From positions 1 to 7,786 of the forward strand of contig PXQM01000204.1 in NCBI GenBank assembly GCA_003021325.1: DNA of 7,786 nucleotides, in the 5' to 3' direction. Under the pieces are notes generated by a model. The model was not told the origin of the DNA. It was given only the letters and a program-made list of their open reading frames with translations, and searched no databases. The position numbers and the translations under genes are program-made. Below, piece by piece: positions 1-5,732 of this stretch (its first letter is position 1; every line of letters starts with the position of its first letter). The stretch is from Halobacteriales archaeon QH_10_70_21 (GTDB taxonomy: Archaea > Halobacteriota > Halobacteria > Halobacteriales > Haloarculaceae).

Positions 1-347
1 GACGACGACGACACCGAGTAGTTGCCGTGCTTGGCGACCGGGACGCCGGCGCCGGCGACGACGAAGGCGCTCGTCGTCGAGACGTTGATAGTGTCGTGGC
101 CGTCGCCGCCGGTCCCGCAGGTGTCGACCAGCGGCCGCCGGTCCGGGTCGATGGTCCGGGCCGCATCGCGCATCCCCTGGGCGAAGCCGGCGATCTCGGC
201 CTCGGTCTCGCCCTTCGCGCGCAGCGCCGACAGCAGCGCGCCGATCTGTGCCTCGGTCGCCGCCTCGAAGACGAGCGACGATGCCGTACGGGCCTCCGAC
301 AGCGAGAGGTCCTCGCCGTCCGTCACGCGTTCGATGTACTCCTTCAT
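1..347 (-). CDS. trpD: Anthranilate phosphoribosyltransferase, N-terminal part (gene runs off the window)
   Basis: TrpD transfers the phosphoribosyl group of PRPP to anthranilate, the second committed step of tryptophan synthesis, in the cytoplasm. The visible 115 codons start at the ATG at 347-345 ([19 protein letters not shown]). They contain the small helical N-terminal domain (about residues 1-65), then the PRPP-binding motif [17 protein letters not shown] and the conserved KHGN motif near residues 105-108. The C-terminal two thirds lie beyond base 1. It is known that haloarchaea arrange tryptophan genes as trpDFEG and trpCBA clusters, so this is probably the first gene of a trpDFEG operon running leftward; that is inference because the next genes are not visible. 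The start is favoured by family N-termini and by TATA-like sequence about 27 bases upstream, which fits a leaderless or near-leaderless transcript. The family call is very secure. Confidence 0.96.
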   Translation of the reverse strand, partial: MKEYIERVTDGEDLSLSEARTASSLVFEAATEAQIGALLSALRAKGETEAEIAGFAQGMRDAARTIDPDRRPLVDTCGTGGDGHDTINVSTTSAFVVAGAGVPVAKHGNYSVSSS

Positions 348-370
348 GTTGAACACCAATGCCCAATCCT

Positions 371-396
371 GTGTTACAATGTACAAAACAGTACAT
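371..396 (-). promoter_or_regulatory. trpD promoter region with inverted-repeat operator candidate
   Basis: Bases 379-396 read ATGTAC-AAAACA-GTACAT, an inverted repeat with perfect 6-bp arms and a 6-base spacer, 32-49 bases upstream of the trpD ATG. On the minus strand TGTAC-type half sites begin at 395, 385 and 378; the last (TGTAACA) overlaps the TATA-like TTGTAA placed about 27 bases before the start. A protein bound here would cover the BRE/TATA zone. It is known that the TrpY repressor of Methanothermobacter binds TGTACA boxes at its trp promoter; a similar role for a haloarchaeal regulator is inference only. Confidence 0.5.
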
Positions 397-472
397 CAGG
401 ATAAGGCTGTCGCTACGGCCACGGCCGGTCGGTGCGAGAACGGGAGAGAAGAGGGAGGGCGGGAGGCGCCGG

Positions 473-1552
473 TTATTCCTCGCCGTCCCAGACCGGTGCC
501 GGGACAGCGGGGTACTCCGCGAAGGTGGGGACGCCCGACGAGCCGGGCTGGCACTCGCCGCCGGAGCACTCGAGACTGCCGCCGGCGCCACCGAACGGCG
601 CCTCGGCGTCGGCCGTCGCCTTGGCCGTGGAGGTGTCACCGTCGACCAGCGGGTCGACCGTGTACTCCTTCTCGCTGTCGTTGACGGTCGTCGAAGGGTC
701 CGTGTTGAGGTGACCCGAGTAGACGACGCCGCCGGCGAATCCGTCGACCTCGGGACCGCCGTCATCGTCGAGCGTCGCCTCGTAGTAGACCAGGAAGGCG
801 GCACCGTCCTTGTACTGCTCGGAGCGGAGGACGATCACGGTGATGTCGGGATCGCTCGGCGGGTCCTCCGGGTCGACCGACGGGTCGTTGGGGTCCTGGA
901 TGTCGCACTGGTTCGGCGCCGCGCCGACGACGATGCCGGCGACGGCCTCGGGCGTCACGAGCGGCGGGACCGGGTTCGGCGCGTCCTCGGGGAGGTCGTC
1001 CTGCGAGGGCAGCTCCTCGTACGGGACGTTCTCGTTGGCCCGCTTGGGGACGTTGGTGCAGGTCTCCTCGGGCACCTGGGCGCCCGGCTCGACGGTGACG
1101 TTCACGCTGTCCCCGTCGAAGCCGCTCTTGACCGTGGCGGTGTGGTTACCGGCGTCCTGGTAGCCGGTCTCCCAGGTGACGTTCACGCGGTCCTCCTGGC
1201 CGGGCGCGAATCCCCGCTCCTCCTTCGACTCGCCGTCGACGAGAAGCTCCGCGCTGCCCCCGTCGTTCGTCTTGACGTCAACGGTGACCACGAGCGTCTC
1301 GCCGGTCTCGACCGGGCTGTTCGCCCTGACGATGTTCACTTCGACCCCTTCCGTGTCGCTCCCGTCGGAGCCGGCCGTGTCCACGTCGACGCCGTCGTCG
1401 AGCATGTCGTCGACGGTGTCGCCGACCGTCTCGTCGTCCGCGAACGCCGCGGCCGGCGCCGCGGTGAATCCGACGACCACCATCACGGCGACGAGGCAGG
1501 ACACGGTGGTTCTGAACGTACTCCGTTCGACCACGTGTACCTCTCTGTACAC
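473..1552 (-). CDS. Secreted acidic protein with Ig-like (CARDB-type) domain, function unknown
   Basis: I do not recognise a named family for the whole protein. The ORF starts with GTG at 1552 (359 residues); a second GTG at 1534 (residue 7) gives a cleaner signal peptide n-region and may be the true start. Residues about 14-38 form a Sec signal peptide: hydrophobic core VSCLVAVMVVVG and an AFA-DD cleavage site. There is no twin arginine and no lipobox, so release to the outside is likely. Residues about 70-155 look like one beta-sandwich domain of the CARDB/Ig-like kind, with alternating strands and sequons NVT, NHT and NVT that could be N-glycosylated. The rest is Pro/Asp-rich with four cysteines (165, 216, 329, 334) that could form two disulfides. 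No C-terminal membrane anchor or PGF-CTERM motif is seen. The gene is monocistronic, with its own TATA box. Downstream (436-462) the transcript becomes pyrimidine-rich. Confidence 0.8.
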   Translation of the reverse strand: MYREVHVVERSTFRTTVSCLVAVMVVVGFTAAPAAAFADDETVGDTVDDMLDDGVDVDTAGSDGSDTEGVEVNIVRANSPVETGETLVVTVDVKTNDGGSAELLVDGESKEERGFAPGQEDRVNVTWETGYQDAGNHTATVKSGFDGDSVNVTVEPGAQVPEETCTNVPKRANENVPYEELPSQDDLPEDAPNPVPPLVTPEAVAGIVVGAAPNQCDIQDPNDPSVDPEDPPSDPDITVIVLRSEQYKDGAAFLVYYEATLDDDGGPEVDGFAGGVVYSGHLNTDPSTTVNDSEKEYTVDPLVDGDTSTAKATADAEAPFGGAGGSLECSGGECQPGSSGVPTFAEYPAVPAPVWDGEE

Positions 1553-1555
1553 GTG
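1532..1555 (-). promoter_or_regulatory. Perfect inverted repeat spanning the start of the secreted-protein gene
   Basis: CACGTGTAC (1532-1540), spacer CTCTCT, GTACACGTG (1547-1555): both 9-bp arms match perfectly. As RNA it would form a 9-bp stem with a six-base AGAGAG loop that encloses both candidate GTG start codons (1552 and 1534). As DNA it is a dyad about 35-60 bases downstream of the TATA box. Its core TGTAC-N6-GTACA is identical in sequence and spacing to the trpD upstream repeat. It may be an operator or a translational control hairpin; the sequence does not decide. Confidence 0.55.
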
Positions 1556-1590
1556 TTAGTGGGATTATCGTTGTGCCAAGAATCTACGGC

Positions 1591-1600
1591 GCTTTATATG
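1591..1600 (-). promoter_or_regulatory. TATA box of the secreted-protein gene
   Basis: The minus strand reads CATATAAAGC, an excellent archaeal TATA element in an otherwise GC-rich gap. Transcription would start about 25 bases downstream, near 1570, leaving a leader of roughly 18 bases to the GTG at 1552 or 36 bases to the GTG at 1534. Confidence 0.7.
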
Positions 1601-1702
1601 TGGTGTGGGCAATCTGCGCCGGTGTTGTGAGGAATTGGCACGCTCAGCCCCGCTCGCCCCCGTTGCGGCCACGCCGGAACGCCCCACCGCCGACGGCCAT
1701 TC

Positions 1703-1720
1703 CGAAAGCTTCAATTACGT
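1703..1720 (+). promoter_or_regulatory. Possible promoter of the tRNA-Val gene
   Basis: CGAAAG followed by TTCAATTACG is the only BRE/TATA-like stretch before the tRNA. It lies about 40-55 bases upstream of the mature 5' end, which would leave a short 5' extension for RNase P. The match to a TATA box is weak. Confidence 0.35.
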
Positions 1721-1757
1721 TACCGGGTTACCACCGAGTGCGACGGAACGCAAGCAC

Positions 1758-1832
1758 GGGTTCGTGGTCTAGGTCGGTTATGACACCTCCTTGACATGGA
1801 GGAGGTCGGCAGTTCAAATCTGCCCGAACCCA
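1758..1832 (+). tRNA. tRNA-Val, anticodon GAC
   Basis: A full cloverleaf can be folded by eye. The acceptor stem GGGTTCG (1758-1764) pairs with CGAACCC (1825-1831), followed by discriminator A at 1832. The D-arm follows from 1767. The anticodon stem CCTCC/GGAGG encloses loop TTGACAT with anticodon GAC at 1793-1795, reading valine codons GUC and GUU. The T-arm is GGCAG-TTCAAAT-CTGCC (1808-1824). There is no intron and CCA is not encoded, as is usual in archaea. The gene stands alone between the secreted-protein promoter and the 3' end of the E1-alpha gene. Confidence 0.96.
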
Positions 1833-1934
1833 CTCATTTCCTTCCGCGTACACGCTTCGACCGGCCGGCTCTCTCCGTCAGCTCCGGCCACGAGACCGGC
1901 TGGCCTTCCGCGGTGCAGGTCCACCAGGGCACCG

Positions 1935-2042
1935 TCAAGCAGCCGCGAGCGCGAACAGGAGCCCGGAGCGTACCAGGCCGTACCCGCTGGCGTATCGCAG
2001 CACCGAGTGCTCGAAGCGGTCCCACGGAGGCGCCCGCTGCCA
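1935..2042 (-). pseudogene. Possible remnant of a small membrane protein (35 codons)
   Basis: Directly after the E1-alpha stop, in the same frame, 35 codons read WDRFEHSVLRYASGYG and then a hydrophobic stretch LVRSGLLFALAAA before a TGA. Codon third positions are mostly G/C and the peptide looks natural: amphipathic, then one membrane helix. No start codon is available except an internal GTG at about residue 14. It may be the tail of a small gene whose head was lost, or chance. I do not recognise a family. The rest of 1833-1934 shows nothing. Confidence 0.3.
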
Positions 2043-3122
2043 TCACTCGTCGCGGAGCAGGACGCCGTCGTCGTGTCGCTCCCGGAGGGCCGCGAGGTAC
2101 CGCTGCTGTTCGCGGAGGCGCGGCGGCGTCGTCTCGTAGGCGGTCTCGAACATCCGGTCCGGGTCGGGGTCGTACCCCATCGCGCCGTCGACGAGGCGAG
2201 CCACCTCCGCCTCGGCCGCTGCCTCGATCTCGGCCACGCGCTCGTCGTCCAGCAGCCCCCGGTCGCGGAGGTAGGCCTCGAGGCGGTCGATGGGGTCCCG
2301 TTCCTTCCAGGCGGCGACCTCCTCGTCGTCGCGGTAGACGCTCGGGTCGTCGGCGGTGGTGTGGCGCGCCGCCGCGGTGACGGCGTAGACGGCCAGCGGG
2401 TCCATGCCGTCGACCTGCACGCCGGTGAATCCGTAGGCCTCGGCCTTTCCCGCGAGGGTCGCGCTCGCCGTCTGGGCCTCGCGGGGGATGGAGATGGCCC
2501 ACTGGTTGTTGTTGCAGACGAACAGGGCCGGGACGTCGAAGGTCCCGGCGATGTTCAGACCCTCGTGGAAGTCGCCCTCGCTGGTGGCGCCGTCGCCGAA
2601 GTGACAGCAGACGACGCCGTCGTCGCCGCGGAGCTTCGCCGCCAGCGCCATCCCCGTCGCGTGGGGAACGTGGCTCCCGATGGAGATGTTCAGCGGGAGG
2701 ACGTGGCGCTCGGCCAGCCACTCGTTGCCGGCCTCGTGGCCCATCCAGTACAGCAGGTACTCGGGTTCGATGCCCCGGACCACGACCGCGCCGTGCTCGC
2801 GGTACTGGTCGACGATCCAGTCGTCGTCCGCAAGCGCGTGTGTCGACCCCACCTGCGCGCCCTCCTGGCCGGCCAGCGGCGCGTAGGTCCCCAGCCGGCC
2901 CTGGCGCTGGAGGCTCACCATGCGCTCGTCGAGGTGGCGCGACACCACCATCTCGGCGTACATCGCCGCCAGCTCCGCCTCCTCGAGGTCCGGAACGGTC
3001 GCCCCCTCGACCACCCGCCCGTCGGCGTCCAGGATGCGCACCGTATCTCCGGGGTCACGGGAGAGGTACTGCCGGCCGGTCACGGTACCTACGACGGAGA
3101 CGACCGTCATAGTCGTTCGCAT
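2043..3122 (-). CDS. 2-oxoacid dehydrogenase (pyruvate/branched-chain type) E1 component, alpha subunit, with an internal gap
   Basis: E1-alpha, paired with E1-beta, uses thiamine diphosphate to decarboxylate a 2-oxoacid and pass the acyl group to the E2 lipoyl domain. Seen here: SLQRQGRLGTY and GQEGAQVGS (residues about 70-93), YREHG (107-111), the ThDP/Mg motif GDGATSEGDFHEGLN (176-190) closed by NNNQWAIS (204-211), VDGMDPLAVY (237-246) and HTTADDPSVYRDDEE (254-268). Between VYAVTAAAR and HTTADD, family members carry about 21 more residues, including the strand PTLIE and the YR-x-G segment; these are absent here without a frame change. The ATG at 3122 gives 359 residues, but family N-termini suggest the GTG at 3083 (MTGRQYLSRDPG). 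No E1-beta, E2 or E3 gene is adjacent, so this is an orphan copy, perhaps a paralogue and possibly inactive. Substrate cannot be told. Confidence 0.88.
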   Translation of the reverse strand: MRTTMTVVSVVGTVTGRQYLSRDPGDTVRILDADGRVVEGATVPDLEEAELAAMYAEMVVSRHLDERMVSLQRQGRLGTYAPLAGQEGAQVGSTHALADDDWIVDQYREHGAVVVRGIEPEYLLYWMGHEAGNEWLAERHVLPLNISIGSHVPHATGMALAAKLRGDDGVVCCHFGDGATSEGDFHEGLNIAGTFDVPALFVCNNNQWAISIPREAQTASATLAGKAEAYGFTGVQVDGMDPLAVYAVTAAARHTTADDPSVYRDDEEVAAWKERDPIDRLEAYLRDRGLLDDERVAEIEAAAEAEVARLVDGAMGYDPDPDRMFETAYETTPPRLREQQRYLAALRERHDDGVLLRDE

Positions 3123-3199
3123 GCCCTACGGAACGCGCCGGCGCCTCGCTCCCACGCCGGCCGGCCCGCGCGCCGTCGGGGCGGCGCCGGTCCAGCGCC

Positions 3200-3832
3200 T
3201 CAGGGAACCCGCCAGTCGACGGCCTCGCTCCGACGCTTCAACAGCGGGTTCGCGACCACCTCGAGCGTGCGGTCGGCGACGGCGGGGGTGAACGGCGCGG
3301 CCGCGAGCAGCCGGGCGACGTCCGCCCGGGGAACCGCTCCCCAGAGCCTGGCGCCCGGGTCGGCCACCTGCACCGTCCCGGCCCGGGGGCCGGGCGTCAG
3401 GACGCCGGGGCGGAGCACCGTGTGCCGGAGCGGGGCCTCGCGGAGCGCGGCCTCGGCGCCGGCCTTCGCGCGCTGGACCGGGCCGATGAAGACGTCGAAG
3501 ACGGCCGCGAGCGGGCTGGCGGGCTCGTCGCCGACGCCGAGCGCGGACTCCATGACGAAGGCGGTCGCGCCGGCGTCGGCCGCCGCCGCTATCAGGTTCC
3601 GGTTGCCCGCCCCGTCGACGAACTCCTCGGCGGTCAGGACGGCCTTCGGGGTCGAGCCGACCGCGCTGACGACGGCGTCGACGCCCGCGACCGCCTCGGC
3701 GGCGTCCCCGGGGTCGAACAGGTCGCCGACGACGACCTCGTCGGCACCCAGTCGCCGGAGTCGGTCGCGCTTCTCCGGCGAACGGGTCAGCGTCCGGACC
3801 GTCGGCGGGCGGACGTCCAGGAACGACAGCAC
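3200..3832 (-). CDS. NAD(P)-binding Rossmann protein (atypical SDR, NAD(P)H-binding type), 5' end damaged
   Basis: Residues VRTLTRSPEKRDRLRRLGADEVV, then GDLFDP, GVDAVVSAVGSTP, HTVLRPGVLTPGP and the C-terminal PRADVARLLAAAPFTP with VDWRVP match haloarchaeal atypical SDRs of the NAD(P)H-binding family. The first start that keeps the conserved part is the GTG at 3832 (210 residues). Family members have about 15 or more residues before it, with the glycine loop (G-A-S/T-G-x-T-G) that binds the cofactor pyrophosphate. Here the frame reads TVLARCYREVLSF instead. In the adjacent frame Gly-Ala-Thr codons are visible at 3846-3838, which looks like the remains of that loop. The open frame runs on to 4186, but that extension is the shadow of the DUF2071 gene. 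It is probably a broken gene. The substrate is unknown. Confidence 0.72.
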   Translation of the reverse strand: MLSFLDVRPPTVRTLTRSPEKRDRLRRLGADEVVVGDLFDPGDAAEAVAGVDAVVSAVGSTPKAVLTAEEFVDGAGNRNLIAAAADAGATAFVMESALGVGDEPASPLAAVFDVFIGPVQRAKAGAEAALREAPLRHTVLRPGVLTPGPRAGTVQVADPGARLWGAVPRADVARLLAAAPFTPAVADRTLEVVANPLLKRRSEAVDWRVP

Positions 3833-3859
3833 CTCGCGGTAGCACCGGGCGAGGACTGT

Positions 3860-4600
3860 ATGCCACCGCTTTGCACCGTCTCCGGCCGCGACGTGCTGTT
3901 CGCCCACTGGCCCGTCGACCCGTCGGCGCTCCGCCCGCAGGTCCCCGAGCCGCTGGCAATCGACACCTTCGACGGCAGCGCCTGGGTGAGCGCACTGGCG
4001 CTGGAGAACGCCGGCGTCGCGCCCGGGTCGCTCGGGTCGCTCTCGGTCGCGGTGCCGACGCCGCAGCTCAACTTCCGGACCTACGTCAGCCACGACGGCG
4101 ACGAGGGGGTCTACTTCCACTCGCTGGACACCGGCGACCGGGCCGTCGCGGAACTGGGGCGCCGGGCCTTCGGCCTCGCGTTCCACGCCGCGCGGTCGCG
4201 AATCCGCCGGACCGGCGACACCCTGCGGTTCAGCAGCCGCCGGACGCGGGCGGAGGGGCCCGACGCGGTCTTCCGGGCCCGCTACCGGCCGGCGGGATCG
4301 ACGGGCGGGGTGGAGCCCGGTTCAGTTGCGGCGTTCTGTGTCGAGCGGGACCGCTACTTCGTCCCGCCGGGAGAGGGTGGGGCGGCGCTCCCGGGGGCCG
4401 GCGCGACCGGCGACGACGCGCTGGTCGTCGGGCGCATCACGCGCGAGCCGTGGCAGGTGTCGGCTGTCGACGCGACGGTTCGGGCGAACACGCTGTTCGA
4501 GGCGACCGGCCTGCCCTCGCCGGCAGCCGACCCGGTCCTGTGCTACAGCCCCGGCTTCGAGATGGGGGTCGAGCCGGTCGAACTCCAGGGCGTGGGGTGA
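3860..4600 (+). CDS. DUF2071 (YqjF-like) family protein
   Basis: 246 residues from the ATG at 3860. Family signatures in order: GRDVLFAHWPVDPSALRPQVPE (9-30), DTFDGSAWVS (35-44), PQLNFRTYVSHDGDEGVYFHSLD (68-90), RFSSRR (123-128), FRARYRP (138-144), FCVERDRYF (159-167), REPWQV (195-200), TLFEATGLP (211-219) and CYSPG (228-232). DUF2071 proteins have a fold related to acetoacetate decarboxylase; their biochemical role is not established. An additional Gly/Ala-rich loop at about 171-186 lengthens the segment before the REPW strand. The gene is head to head with the Rossmann gene, with only 27 bases between the usable start codons, and no promoter is visible in that gap. Its 3' end is overlapped on the other strand by the over-long SDR frame. 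Confidence 0.85.
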   Translation: MPPLCTVSGRDVLFAHWPVDPSALRPQVPEPLAIDTFDGSAWVSALALENAGVAPGSLGSLSVAVPTPQLNFRTYVSHDGDEGVYFHSLDTGDRAVAELGRRAFGLAFHAARSRIRRTGDTLRFSSRRTRAEGPDAVFRARYRPAGSTGGVEPGSVAAFCVERDRYFVPPGEGGAALPGAGATGDDALVVGRITREPWQVSAVDATVRANTLFEATGLPSPAADPVLCYSPGFEMGVEPVELQGVG

Positions 4601-5485
4601 GACGGAGGTGCGGCCGGCGGCCGGTCGAGCGGGACTGCGGGGAGCAGCGGTCTCGGCCAGCGGCTCCTCGATGCCGAGCAGGTCGGCGCTCCGCGCCCAC
4701 AGCTCCCGCCCCGCCTCGGCGTCGACCGCGTCGGGCGCGGGCCGGCGCTCGCGGCACTGCGCGAAGTGCTTGCCCGTGACGCCCTCGACGTCGTCGGAGA
4801 CGGCCCGGTAGACGATGGTGGCGGCGCCGTCCTCGACGGAGTCGGTCGTCGGGAACTCGCCGACGAGCCGGCCGGTCTGCGGCGCCGGGTCCGGCAGCGC
4901 CCGCGAGAACTCGCTGCCGGGGACGATGCCGGGGTGCAGCGAGTTGGAGGTGACGTTGCGGCCCGCCGCCACCAGCCGGCGAGAGAGCTCGCTGGCAAAG
5001 AGGATGTTCGCGAGCTTCGAGCGGCAGTAGGCCGCCCACGAGGAGAGCCCGGTCATCTCCGCGAGGCGGTCGAGGTTCAGCGTCGCGATGCGGTGGCCGA
5101 CGGAGGCGGTCGTCACCACCCGCGCGCCGTCGCCCAGTACCGGCAGAAGTTCCACGGTCAGCTGGTACGGCGAGAGGTGGTTGATGTGGAGGGTCCGTCC
5201 GACGCCCGGCTCCGTCTCGGCGTTATCCTCGAAGCGGCCGCCGGCGTTGTTACAGAGGACATCGAGGTCGTCGACCTCGTTTCGGACGGTCTCGGCCAGC
5301 GCCGACACCTCGGCCGGCTTCTCGAAGTCCGCAGCGACGAATCGGGCGTCGCTGCCGACCGCCTCGAGGTCGGCGACGACCGTCTCGCCGGCCTCGCGGT
5401 TCCGGCCGTGGACGATGACGTCCGCGCCGAGCCGGCCGAGCGCGAGCGCCGCCGCCCGCCCCAGTCCGCTCGTCGATCCGGTCAC
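4322..5485 (-). CDS. Short-chain dehydrogenase/reductase (classical SDR), start and stop both doubtful
   Basis: NAD(P)-dependent oxidoreductase. Numbering from the GTG at 5485: cofactor loop TGSTSGLG (2-9), NNAGG (79-83), N102 in HINHLSPY, catalytic Ser in TTASVG (125-130), YCRSK (153-157) and LHPG (183-186), so the Asn-Ser-Tyr-Lys set is complete. The GTG at 5485 lies inside the first beta strand (TALVTGS). Coding-like sequence continues upstream in frame (FGSEKPPEVKAGIEDAD) with no ATG, GTG or TTG back to the promoter near 5698; ACG at 5560 or a one-base frameshift after the ATG at 5637 could supply the start. Family similarity ends near residue 280 (base 4646), but the frame has no stop until 4322 and so runs 279 bases antisense into DUF2071. 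The true C-terminus is probably shorter. The substrate is unknown. Confidence 0.8.
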   Translation of the reverse strand: MTGSTSGLGRAAALALGRLGADVIVHGRNREAGETVVADLEAVGSDARFVAADFEKPAEVSALAETVRNEVDDLDVLCNNAGGRFEDNAETEPGVGRTLHINHLSPYQLTVELLPVLGDGARVVTTASVGHRIATLNLDRLAEMTGLSSWAAYCRSKLANILFASELSRRLVAAGRNVTSNSLHPGIVPGSEFSRALPDPAPQTGRLVGEFPTTDSVEDGAATIVYRAVSDDVEGVTGKHFAQCRERRPAPDAVDAEAGRELWARSADLLGIEEPLAETAAPRSPARPAAGRTSVSPHALEFDRLDPHLEAGAVAQDRVGCRRGQAGRLEQRVRPNRRVDSRHLPRLARDAPDDQRVVAGRAGPRERRPTLSRRDEVAVPLDTERRN

Positions 5486-5693
5486 GAGGGCGGTCCGTCC
5501 CGACGCGTCGGCGTCCTCGATGCCCGCCTTGACCTCCGGCGGCTTCTCGGAACCGAACGTACCGTCGGTTCGGCCGGCCGACTGATGTAGGCCACGTCTC
5601 GCGGCGGTCGTCGACGTCGTCGTGGATGCATCCCCATTCCCCGTCGTGCGCCGGGGCGGCGCTCGAATCCGGTGGCGACGCTCAACTATTGTA

Positions 5694-5702
5694 CTTATAT
5701 AT
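5694..5702 (-). promoter_or_regulatory. TATA box upstream of the SDR gene
   Basis: The minus strand reads ATATATAAG, the most AT-rich stretch in this part of the window, preceded by GC-rich sequence that could hold a BRE. Transcription would start near 5672. The next ATGs on that strand are at 5637 and 5631, one base out of phase with the SDR frame. The intergenic stretch 5486-5732 holds this promoter and the apparent lost 5' end of the SDR gene, nothing else I can see. Confidence 0.65.
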
Positions 5703-5732
5703 TGCCGGAGTCAGACGGGAGCGTGTGGTCGC

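Noticed and set aside
436..462. Pyrimidine-rich stretch after the secreted-protein stop as a terminator
   Set aside because: The C/T tract on the transcript has no hairpin or clear U-run, so it is not strong enough to call.
359..1630. Long plus-strand open frame, 423 codons
   Set aside because: It is the antisense shadow of the secreted-protein gene, Arg/Val/Asp-rich with no recognisable domain; the minus strand has the signal peptide and TATA box.
1791..3842. Plus-strand open frame of 683 codons
   Set aside because: It lies opposite the E1-alpha and Rossmann genes, whose motifs are unmistakable, and its start is inside the tRNA. Long antisense frames are common in high-GC DNA.
3833..4186. 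N-terminal extension of the Rossmann gene to an ATG-like start at 4186
   Set aside because: The added residues are the complement of DUF2071 codons, lack any glycine loop and do not match the family.
5482..5685. 67-codon minus-strand frame before the SDR
   Set aside because: The product is a run of arginines and prolines typical of a wrong frame; it starts with TTG directly under the TATA box.
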